NCBI RefSeq assembly: GCF_020497125.1
Contig: NC_059082.1
Coordinates: 53,714,524 to 53,778,523 of the forward strand
From: Mauremys mutica
Lineage: Eukaryota; Chordata; Testudines; Geoemydidae
Direction of reading: 5' to 3'
Length of the DNA stretch: 64,000 nt
Part shown: positions 23,001-35,000 of the stretch, piece after piece
How the letters are laid out: each line of letters starts with the position of its first letter
Position numbering within the stretch: the stretch's first letter is position 1
Made by a program: the position numbers and the translations under genes
The notes under the pieces: generated by a model
Seen by the model: the letters and a program-made list of their open reading frames with translations, nothing else
Told to the model about the DNA's origin: nothing
Databases searched by the model: none

Positions 23001-26000
23001 CTCTGGTCGTGGCCCTCCAGCAGGAGCTCAAAGAAAAAGTACCTGGAAGTCTGGAAGAGGCAGGCTTATTTTTTTGTCAGATCTGTCAGAAGGACCTCTC
23101 AGCCATGAATGCAACACGACGGGAGCAGCATGTTAACAGGTGAATTGCCTTTTCTCCCCAGCCTAGACTAAAGACTCAGCCATCCTAGCTACAGTAGGAA
23201 AGGTAAAAGTAAATATAACCTGTTGTGGGGGAATTCTTTGTTCCGTGGCTCTCCCTGGAGTGTGTGGTGAGGCCGAGTTTTCTGCTACTCTCCCAGCATA
23301 AGCCTCAGTGGGGTGCGTTAATGAAGACAGCACAGCTAGTAAGTAAGTGATGATCTATGAAAGCATGTGTTTGACAATCCAAGTTTGAGTGCTGCCAGTC
23401 CCAGCCCACAAAGTAGTCTTCGTCCTACAGCGCTTCCAAGCTGTCGCCCTCATAGGCCCTTGGACTCAGCAGGCTGGGTCGAATAGCATCTCCAAGCTGT
23501 CACCCTCATATGCCATGGGCACCGCACCAGAGTAGAGTATGCCTGAGCGGGCTGGTCGAGCAGCACTTCCAAGCTGCCACCCTCATACCTCCCAGGGTCA
23601 GCACGTCCCTGTCCCCACTTTCAAGTTACAGTTGTTCTGGCAGTAACCCACTTGATGAGCAAACCCCACAGGATTTTTGGGTGCTGCAGGGATCTTTAGC
23701 TTAGGTACGAGGAGCATTGCTGCAGAGCGAATGGGAAAGCCAAAAAACACCCACGAAGGGCAGTGGGGAGGGGGAGAGAGAGAGAGAAGCAACCAGCTTA
23801 ACCATGAAGGTTATTTGTTGCCAGGTAATAACTATACAAAGGGAGCCAAACAAACAAAGCAGTTATACTATTCAATCTAACTGACAGTTGATTAGAAAAG
23901 TCAGGTTTGATAAGCTATAACCGATCACACAAGTCAGGGTCAGAAGGCTGTATCGAGAGAGAGCTCACCACCCCGTGAAGCTTGAATCGATTGGGGTCCC
24001 AGGTGGTGGTGGTAGCTGCGGGTCCGGAGTGCTGGGGACAGGCAGAGTCCCCAGCATGATCAGTCAGGAGAAGATGAAGTCCCAATGGAACTGATGCAGA
24101 TTTTGAATCTGGGCATCAGAGCACTTACTTGAGTATGGGTAGGGAGTTTTGTAGGGAAAGAACAATGGTTCAAGAGAGAACACTAGATTTCTTTGTGGGT
24201 AAACTGATGGCTCAAGGGAGCATACCAAAGTTCTTTTGTTCAGGCTAGAGAATAGGAACTGATCATTTCTGGCTATGGACGGTGTTCCTTTGAGGGAGCT
24301 CACCGTGCAATTAGGCAGCTTCAGTATTTTGGATACCAATAAAGGATTCATTACTAGAATTTGTCTGATAACTACTGAGCTGGGTGTGTGCAGGCATGAG
24401 TTCATTAACATCTGGAGCAGAGATTCCCCATCATGCAGTGCTTCCTGCTTGCTTCTGATCGTCTTTGGTTCAAGCAGAGGCTGGAGGGTCGGGAGGGAGG
24501 TCTTTTGTGAGTCAGACAGGCTGGATACTGTGCCCTGGTTCCCCAAGAACACAGAGCTGATAGGTAACAGTGTATAATATGTAACACACACTTCTTTAGG
24601 GAATGTTACTTTGGTTGTTTCAGGCATTAGAGCTGATCACTCCAGTTCTTCTTTAATTGGTTTAAAAGTGTTAGTGTGAGCAGAGTTTAAAATGCTTTTA
24701 AGAGCAAACCCTGCTGTTTTCCCGCAGGTGTCTGGATGAAATGGAGAAATCACAGGCGTCCTCGTCCAGCAACCCACAGATCCCTGAGTGCCCCATCTGT
24801 GGGAAGCAGTTCCATACGCCAAAAAGCCGAGCCAGTCACTTGAAACACTGCGCTGTCAAGATGGAGGTCCCTCCGCAGTTGCTTCTCCAGGCAGTGCAAT
24901 CGCAGGCATTGGCCCTGGGTGATGGGCTCCCTGTAGCACTCAGGTGAGCTGGAGCAAATCAGCAATGTTAGTAACATCGTTAGAGCCAGGGTAAGCGCAC
25001 ATACTGTCTGGGCTCTGAAACGAGGAGGAATCACCTTAGTTGAAGAAAGCTGCAGTTCAGTTGGAGAGAGCACAGTAGGACAACCAAGATGATCATAGGG
25101 TGGAGGGGCTAATGGCTGAGCAGAGAGGGGCAAAACAAGGATTAGTCTTGCATTGACTTGGCTGAGGTGTTTACACTAGCTGGGTAGTTATAAAAATTAA
25201 ACTAAATGGTCCATTGGAGTTTATTAGACAGATTGGAGCTAAGGAACTTTTTGTACCTGGACATGAAGAGGGAATACACATAAGAATCGGATGTATAAAA
25301 ATTTATTCTGAGAATGGGGGCTAGGTGGAATGGACTTTTAGCTCAGCTGGTGGCCTCAAGTAGTGTCTATATCAAGGGTGGGCAAAGTACGGCCCCGCAG
25401 GCCACATCTGGCCCGCGGGACCATCCTGCCTGGCCCTTGAGCTCCCGGCCAGGGAGGCTAGCCCCCAGCCCCTCCCATGCTGTCTTCCCTCCCCTGCAGC
25501 CTCAGCTCGTCGTGCTGCCAGCATTCTGGGCAGCGGAGCTGCGAGCCCCTGCCAGGCAACGTAGCTGGCTCCGGCCGGGCGGTGCAGCTGCCAGTCCTGG
25601 TGCTCTGAGCGGCATGGCAAGCGGGTGGGGAGTCAGGGGGTTGGATAAGGGGCAGAGGGTCCTGCGGGGCAGTCAGTGGACAGGGAGCAGTTGGATAGGC
25701 GTGGGAGTCCTAGGGGGCCTGTCAGAGGGCGGGGGTGTGGATAGGGGTTGAGGCAGTCAGGGGACAGGGAGCAGGTGGGGTCCCGGGAGGGGGCGGTCAG
25801 GGGACAAGGATCAGGCGGAGTTGGATGGGGGGAGGGTTCTGAGGGGGGCAGTCAGGGCAGGAAGTGGGAGGGCACGGATAGGGGGTGGGGGCCAGGCTGT
25901 TTGGGGAGGCACAGCCTTCCCTACCCGGCCCTCCATACAGTTTTGGAACCCCGATGTGGCCCTCAGGCCAAAAAGTTTGCCCACCTCTGGTCTATATAGT

Positions 26001-29000
26001 AAAGCAAACACTGGCTGACTACCAAGTTCAATACGTGGAAAGTCCATTAGTCCCATTGGGTTGGGGAGGAGCTGATTCCTGTCCCCTCAGCCACATGGGA
26101 AATGGCAGAGCAGTGTTTGGTGTTTGGGCTTTTTGCCCCACATTGACTTGTTTTTTGCTGTTCTCCGGCACCAAGTTTTAAAGGACGTGGGACTGAAAAG
26201 GCAGAGTTGCAAACAAAAGATTCCAGCAGCAGCTATGAAGCACTTACAGCCAGCTTCTGGTACTGTGTAACACACTTCTATGTTTTGCTTCAGTGGTGTC
26301 CTCCCTGCCTTTCTCTTGACCTGCTAGATAGTGAAATTGATGAATTAATTAAAATGATTAATGCTTCCCTCTGTTCAGGAGTAGTTTACTGTGAATGGTT
26401 TCCCCTTATCCTAGAAATGGGAATCTACCTAAGTGATTAGAACAGCTGATGTGAAGGGTGGACTGCTCCTCATCTCTGATCCAGTTGCAGTTAACTTGTG
26501 TGTCATGCTGCATTCTTACATTTCAGCAATCAGCTCAGTAGGTCAAAGCGAAAAGGCTCCTCCAAAGAGAAAGAGTCAAAGAAAAAGCGGAAGACATCCA
26601 AGGTGGAGACCAAAGATGAGGATCTTCTGGTTGCCATGGCAATGTCACGATCTCTGCTGGAGCAAATAAGGCAGGAGCAAGCAAAATCAGTAACAAGCAT
26701 TAAACTGGAGAGTGCTTTGCCAATCAAGTGGAAGCCTGGAGCAGGTACATATTGAAGTGTCTTAGTGTCAGTGGCTGGCAGTGTTTTAGGAGCAATGTAA
26801 CACAGTATATCCTGGATTAAAACCTAAGTGGTGTGTGTGTGTATGACAGCCTTGCCTGTATTTCGTGTCAGTTTCTAACACAATATATAATTCCTACACA
26901 AAATTTAGTTAAAAAGGATTTCTGGTCATCAGTGAGTGTCAGTGGAGTCCCCTTGTAGTCTTACACTTTCTTTCTGTTGTTGGGAGTTTTGAAAATGTAG
27001 ATTTTTTTTTTGTACAGTGTAAGAAATGAACAGCTAAGGGGTCACTCCATTTTTCCACTGCCATGTACTCTGCATTACTCCTTATTATCCAACCTGAATC
27101 ACACTGCTCCCCCAACCTTACCTGTACCCCATGTAATGGCTGTGATGGACATGTGATGGAGAATGGATAGTGGTTGTTGCATGCCTTGCTTATGCAGCAC
27201 TCAATAAAGATTTTGAAAGAGCCAGTTGGCTGTGAAATGGTAAGGTGGGTGAACATACTCTTCAGGAGCGTGCTCAAATTCTCCTTAGCATCCTCCTACC
27301 AAGGCTCCAGTTACTGAGCTCATAGCTGCATTGGGGAATGCAGAAGAGCCTTGCAGTGGCGAAAGTGAGCCAGTAAGGCACAGAGATTGCTGAATGGCAG
27401 TTGTGTGGAAAAATGGTAATAATTGGAGATATACCAATCTCCTAGAACTGGAAAGGACCTTGAAAGGTCATCAAGTCAAGTCCAGCCCCCTGCCTTCACT
27501 AGCAGGACCAAGTACTGATTTTCCCCCAGATCCCTAAGTGGCCCCCTCAAGGATTGAACTCACAACCCTGGGTTTAGCAGGCCAATGCTCAAACCACTGA
27601 GTTATCCCTCCCCCCATGGAGTTGGGGACCTACTGTTGGTTGGGCATCAGAAGTCACAAAGAGACAGTGATAGTTGCTGCAAGGTGCTGTGCTGTTTTCC
27701 TGTAGTAGGGACAGGCAACCAAAAGCTGGATTGGCAACCTGCCATGAACCTGGGAGATGCCCATAACTTCAGTAAAATAGAGAGATTGCATATGATGAAA
27801 GTGAAACTCAAAGTTTACAGCTCTCATCATGGAGCAGTGCATAGTGGGAGCTGTAATTTCAGGGGGTTGTTTCCCTGTATTAAAAATTATGGCAGCTGCA
27901 GGTGGTGTTGTGGAGCTCTGAGAGTCCCGTTTGGCCTATAAGCTACATTTCAGGTAACCTGTCTTCAGCTCTTAGAGGAGCTTGCATGTTGTGCTCCTGC
28001 ACCTTGTATGTTCTATTATATACTTTTTTTTAATAGAGAAAAAAAGGCGTAAGAACACCCCCCGCACACCACCTCCATTGTTACTTCAAGATCCAGAGAC
28101 AGCCCATAAACGGATTCAAAGTCGGATGGCCATGCTACTAACAGAGGAGGTGGAGTTCCCTAGCACCCCTCAGCTCCCTGCCAGCAGGATTTTGGAGGAA
28201 GAGCCTGGGAAGGCAGCCTGGCTTCTATCTTTGCCCAAAGACCAGCACTGCATTTTGTGGGAGTATAGTACTTTGACAGGACCCTGTGTCCCAGAGTCTT
28301 TCTATGCAGCGGAATTAACCCCTCCTATTTTACCTTGGAAACCTGTGCAGGTGAGGAATCCTTCTGTTCTTTCCTCTACTACTTATTCTCACCAGTGGCT
28401 TGTCCCTGCCACCTTCTTGCTTTCACGTTTGCTCTTCGGCCCTGCTGCCCTCCCGAGTCTTCACACACATTGGCACTGTGTGTTTACCCTTCTGGTTTCC
28501 ACCACTGCCCTCATGTGGTCTGACTGTGTACATCTGCTTTTAGAACTGAAGGCAAAGGCACCTGCTGGTCTGTTTAGAGTTTTTTTCTTTTACATTTCAG
28601 AAAAAGAAGCTGTGCAGCAATAGAGGGTAATTAAATAAGGAAATCTTACCCAGTCATTTTGACCCCAGTTTAGGTGTATGCTTGCCTTTTGCATTGCTGA
28701 AGCCCAGAGAGTTCCTGGTTCTTTGATTGGCTCTGGCATTCTCACCACCTTCTATATCTGTTTCCTAGTCCATATACAGTACTTGACTAGCTAGGAATTA
28801 AGTTGCACCTGTGTTTTGAGGACATTTGTTAGTATTCCATACAAAGAGTATGGTCCAAGTAAATTGAGGTTGCAAAGTGAAGCATTCGAACATCAGGCTT
28901 TGCCAAATCTGAGGTTGCTCGTACAACCTTAACTCTGCCCCCTTGTGCATATGCTTTATGGTACACTCTTTAATTACACAATCACAAACTGTTTTTTTCA

Positions 29001-32000
29001 CAGATCTCCCGCCTCTTTCATTGCACTTCATTCAGTTTAAACAGAGATAGGACTCTTTCAGAGTTCTGCCTTTTTTCACACTTACCCTCCAAGAGGGAAA
29101 ATTTCACTTTGCTTCCTTCCTTATCCATGGACACCAGAAGAATAGTTCTTTTTTAAAACAAGAAGTGTGGTGTGCATGTGCAAGTACCTTGTTTAAACTC
29201 TTATAACTTGGTTAAATCCCAGTAGATTTTCAGTTGGGCACTCAAAGGCACGCATAGGACCTAGGAGCTACTTGTGTGCCAGATTTCAAGTTTCTAATGA
29301 TGAAACACTAGAGCTGTTCAAAAACAGGTTGCAAACCATTTTAAATAATGGCAGAAGTGTATTTTTCCCTCATAATTTTCATTCTCTCAAATGGCTGAGC
29401 CATTTTTATTGAAATGCGGGGGTGGGACCCAAACACCATTAAAAACTAAAGCAGAGACCAAACCTGGAAAATTTCAGCCCAGAAGGTAAAAATTCTAAGT
29501 TATAAGTAACTGCAAAAAGACCCTTCAGAGTGGAACCCTTGGCTGCTTTAGCCATAGCTGTTGCAGTGAGCTCCAGCCATAATGAAATGTTCAGCTGTTA
29601 GAGTCCATCCTCCCTGCTTGGCAGCTGCTGTCACACAAATACACTCCCAGGGAAACCCCTCTTCTCACATTGTCCGTTGCAGTCAGCTTGCTTCAATGGT
29701 GGTTTGAGCTCTCTTATCTCCATAGACGTCTGAGGAGATTTGCCTCAGTAGGTAGCAACGGCATCTGGGGACTGTTCTGGAGACCCTGTAACCATCACAC
29801 TAGGGCTTTAAAACTGTGAAGTAGAGTGTAATCCAGTGATTCCCAAACTGGGGTTTGTGAACCCCTGGGGGTTCACAAAATGTTACAGGGGGTTCTCGGG
29901 GGTGGGGGAGGAATCCCCAATGGCGGACAGAGCTGTCCCTAGGGACCCCAGGCAGCATGGGGCCAGCAGCCTAGAGCCACTGGACTTCCAAGAGCGAAGC
30001 AGATCAAAGCAAGCATATCTAGCACACTGAGGAGATTTAAACTTCAAGACTCCTTATATGAAATGGAAAGGGAGGTGGATATTTTTTGCTGTTTTTAAAA
30101 TTAAATAGGCAGCTAGTATTGTTTTAAAAATTATTATGAAGAACAAGTTTAAGCTTTGTTGTAACATGCGTTGTTTGCCTGGACTGCTCAAGACCTGAAT
30201 GCTTGTGTAGGAGGAACTCTTTGAGTTGGCTTCTTAAATACCTTCCTGCTGTTTCATATCTGATACTCCTTGATGAAACAAAGGAGCTTTGTCTTACAAC
30301 AGGCTTATTTGAAGTGATACAAGCTACGAAAGTGAGATCTTGGAAGAGTTTTCATAATATAATAAAAATATTGTAAAGATACATAATAATTAATCATAAA
30401 TAATTTGTAATAAGCATGTCATAAAAACAAATTTTATATTTCTAAGATCACTGCTTTTTATAATTTATACTCAGGTAAAGGAGAAAAACCCTGGAAATAT
30501 TCATTTTTAGGAGGGGGTTCGTGAGACTTGACATTTCAGTGAAAGGGGTTCATGGGTTTTTAAAGTTTGGGAACCATTGGTGTAGTCCAGGGGTCGGCAA
30601 CCTTTCTGAAGTACTGTGCCGAGTCTTCATTTATTCACTCTAATTTAAGGTTTCGCGTGCCAGTAATACATTAACATTTTTAGAACGTCTCTTTCTAGAA
30701 GTCTATAATATATAACTAAACTATTGTTGTATGTAAAGTAAATAAGGTTTTTTAAATATTTAAGACGCTTCATTTAAAATTAAATTAAAAGTCAGAGCCC
30801 CTCAGACCAGGACCCAGGCAGTGTGAGTGCCATTGAAAATCAGCTCATGTGCCGCCTTCGGCATGCGTGCCATAGGTTGCCTACCCCTGGTGTAGTCCAA
30901 CCACTGAGTGATTCCCAAGCTGCATGAACACACAAGACAGGAACCAGTTCTTTCTGTCTGTCTGTCTGTCATAAGTCAGGGACTATTTTGCCATCAGCAA
31001 GATCTGACCAACCACAACTATCTCAGCAGTTACAGACCAGCAGCAATCATCCTGATCCTGCTTCTGTGGGGCTTGGAAACAGAACTACTGATGATCCCCA
31101 TGCAGACCATGATGGAGAGCAGCAGTTTCTATCTTGCAGCCAGAAGGATGTTCAGACTCTGCAGGACCTGGTGGAGCTGGCTGGGGAAGGACTTACTCTC
31201 ACGCAGTGGAACATTGACGTTGACCACACCAGCGAAGTGAAGCAACTGAGTAAGTTCTGGCAGCCCTATGAACTGATCCCATCAAATCACATCAGCTAAG
31301 CAGAACTGGGCCTGGTCAATACTTGGATAGCAGAGGCTTGACCAGAGGCTGCAGGAGATAATAAAGGTGATTCAGTAGGTGGCACTTTTTTCACAGAATC
31401 ATGAATGTGCCAAGCATTGTGTATGGGGCACTGTTCTGCAGCAGTGCCAGCCTGGGAGACTGTCAACTTGACACTTTTTAAACTGACTGATTTTTCATAC
31501 ATCCCGGTTTGGACAGTGTCCCTTTTAAACAGCATGTCCTGAATTTTATTTTTACAGTTCCTTTAAAAACTCTATCAGCATTTTTCTGCTCTTCAGCTGA
31601 TGCCCAGGAGAGTCTTTTGGACACATCCAAGAGCAATGCTAAAAATATCTGGCCCAGGCCTGCTCACTTCCCCCTTTTCTTTCCATGCACACCCCTCCTT
31701 GCTCCCTGTTCATGTCTGTTGACGGTCACTGGTAACACTCTTCCAGAGTCCAGGGAAAGCCACGATGTGTGTAAGCTTCTCCCAAAACAGAGCACAATAG
31801 TAATGTCATGCTGGAAGATGAGACAGGAATTGCAACTGACCATCAGCAAAATAGAGAGGCTGACCATGCACAAGGGTTGCCAAATGCACAAAGTACGAAC
31901 TCTGTGTAAACAGAAAACAGAATATTTATTTCTCTCTAATCTCACAGTTATAGTCCCCTAAGGATTTACTTAGAACGACAGCAGGTGCCAGATTTTCAGA

Positions 32001-35000
32001 GGGTGAAGTGATTTTCAAGTTGACAGTGGCCCTTTAAAACTGAGGATCTGGCCACTTGTCAAGAGTGGGCATATTATGTATTTCCTGTGTCCTTATAAAG
32101 GAGAACTCAGTTAATAATTTGTGCAATCTCTCTGCCTTTTCAATTGGGTGTAGTATTCTTCACTTCCTGTTGTGTAGTGCTGCTGGGCATGTTAAACCGC
32201 AGCCATTGTCCATTTTGGAGGGGACTTCACTTTGCTAGTGATTGAAGTAATTCTCATGAATATATGTATTTTGGTTTGAGCCCTCTGAGATGAAAGGCTC
32301 TAAATAGATGCTAATGCAATTGTACCAGTTTCAGGTTTCTTCCGCCACTCCCCATGGAGTTGTTCTGCACACCACACTTTGAAACCCCAGTCTCAGATTC
32401 ACTCAGGATCCATGGTAGGAGGGTGCTGCCCTCAGCTGAATGGGATTCAGAAATCAGCAGCCCAGCCCAGAGGATCACTGTTAAGTAAGGGAGAGGGAGG
32501 CTGACATGTCAGGATTAGTTCACATGTGAGTGGGGGGAGTCGCAAGTTTGGGGTAGCTGTCAAAGCACAGGTGCCATTAGGAATGTTTACTTTGCAGCTT
32601 GTCTCGTACAGAGGTTGTGTTTGAGTTTCGATTTGTATTTTCTTCCTTGAGGAGGAGAATCAGTGGCCAGCGACATTCCACTTAGTGGCTTCGTCCCTCC
32701 ATCCAAGGTGAAGATGTGCCAGAGCAGCAACCTTCACACAGTAAGGGCAGAGCCTTGTTTAGTTCTCCTTATTTTTTTGTACTTTTATTGCCGTGTATCT
32801 CAGGAGTTGAAGGGGGCATATAGAATCATAGACTATTAGGGTTGGAAGGGACCTCGGGAGGTCATCTAGTCCAACCCCCTGCTCAAAGCAGAACCAATCT
32901 CCAGATTTTTACCCCAGTTCCCCCAAATGGCCCCCTCAAGGACTGAACTCACAACCCTGGGTTTAGCAGGCCAATGCTCAAACCACTGAGGTATCCCTTT
33001 CCCCTATGAATATTGATTAATGTAAGAGCAGAAATACTTAGAAAGTGACACAAAATATCTTCCATCCCTATCTGTAGAAAAGGAAGAGGTGCCCTGAGGT
33101 CCCATCCTTCTGTGGTAGGGATCATCAGAAAAGGCAGCTGATGTCAACACACCCAGTGTCTCATTAATGCCCACAAAGAGGCCTGTGTATGTGACGAAGA
33201 ACTTATCATACAGGGAAATGGAAAGCTCTAAACTAAGAGAACATTAGGCAAATACCCAGGTGATCTGTGTAAAGACAAGTGGCTTGTGTACAGGAGGTAA
33301 TGCACTTAGCCCTGGTCTACACTGGGGGGGAATCTATCTAAGTTACACAACTTCAGCTATGTGAATCCATAAGATCTACTCACCGTGGTGTCTTCACTGC
33401 AGTGAGTCGACTGCTGACGTTCCCCCGTCGCCTGCGCCTCTCAGCCTGGTGGAGTACAGAAGTCGACGGGAGAGCGCTTGGGGGTCGATTTATCGTGTCT
33501 AGACTAGATGCGATAAATGGATCCCCACTGGATTGATCGCTGCCTGCCAATCTGGCTGGTAGTATAGACATGCCCTTAGTTTCTAAGCATTTCAGGGCAG
33601 GAAACCATGTCTTCCTGCCTGTCTGCCCAGCATCTAGTTATATAAATAAAAATAAAGAGATGGGTTCCTACAGAGTCAGGCTGATTTACACTGAACTCAC
33701 GCCATCTGGGATAAGAAGCTTGCAGATGAGATGGAATGCTGGGAGATCTATGGATGAGAAGCACTTTGTAAGAGCTCAGCACTATTATTACTCGCCAAGA
33801 AAATCTTTCTGTGGTACCCTCAGTCCATAGGTGAATACATTTCAAAGAAGATAGCTGGATGGGTCAAAGTGTCCTTTGAGAGCTGCAGCCTGCCAGGTTC
33901 TGCAGTCCCACATGGTGAGCAGTGCAATGCCATGTTGTATGCATCCCCAGAGGGTCTCCCATCAAGCCTGTAATACTTCATCAATCACATTTAACCCCAG
34001 ATGCAGGGACCTTGCCCTGCAGAATCATACTCCAGTTCCCACACTTGCAGTATATGTATAATTTTGTAGAGGTTTCTAATTCTTATCTTTGTTATCAAGA
34101 TCATCCACTTTATGTAGTAGAAATTTGTTATCCTCTATTTATCTGGTGCACATGTCATGGCGCCTTGTGAATTTTCAGGCTAGATATATTTTGAATCCTT
34201 GAGGATGGAGACTGTTGTTTTTGACTGATAGTATTAAGAGACTTCTGAAAGGAATCCAATCTCTTAGGAGTCAGTGGTAAGCTCTGGCATGTAATCTGTT
34301 GGGATATGGGAGCCCCACTTTGCAGCCTGAGGTTCTCACTGGAGAAACTCCAGAAGTTCCAGTCTCAGGACTGTGACCCTTTGGGGCGATCAAAAAATCC
34401 TTGAAGATTCAGTTCTCTATGTGACCAGAACTAGGGCAAAGATAGAGGAGCACAGGCTTCTTCACACTGTTCAGCCTTTGTGCCTCACGCCGGAGCCTTT
34501 TCTGTTTTATGGGGAAGTTCAGTTCTGTGTCACATTGCAGAACTTGGCCTTGCTGCTGAAGCTGCCAGGAGCAGTGCTTGGATTCTGTGATGTGAACAGC
34601 TGTTCACTCAGAACTGGATTGAGACCCAGCCACTCACTTTGCCCAGGCTACTGTACAGCCAGAAGAAGGTTTCTAGCTTGAATTCATTTTCCTTTTCCTC
34701 ATTCATGATTTTAGCTGCAGTAGGAAAGCCGATCTTGGCTCCCTGCCTGGAACGTGGCGCCAGTGTGTTTGGTTCAATGGCATTGTAAGGGAACGTCTTG
34801 CCAAGAATAAGACAGCGCAAAACATCTGATTGGTTTCCAGCCTTAGCTTCCTGTCTTCCCCTTGGAGAATGACTCCACATTGCTGCCCAGACCCATGAAG
34901 CCTTCTCCAGCCCATCTACCAAATCCAGGAAGTCTGGTCAGATGTACACTGATAGTTCAGTACTACATAGTGTCGGCCACCCATGAGACGTACTGTATAG

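Noticed and set aside
28351..28623. Read-through extension of SLX4 exon 6
   Set aside because: A strong donor at 28351 ends the conserved MLR segment; the extension has no similarity to SLX4 that I recognise.
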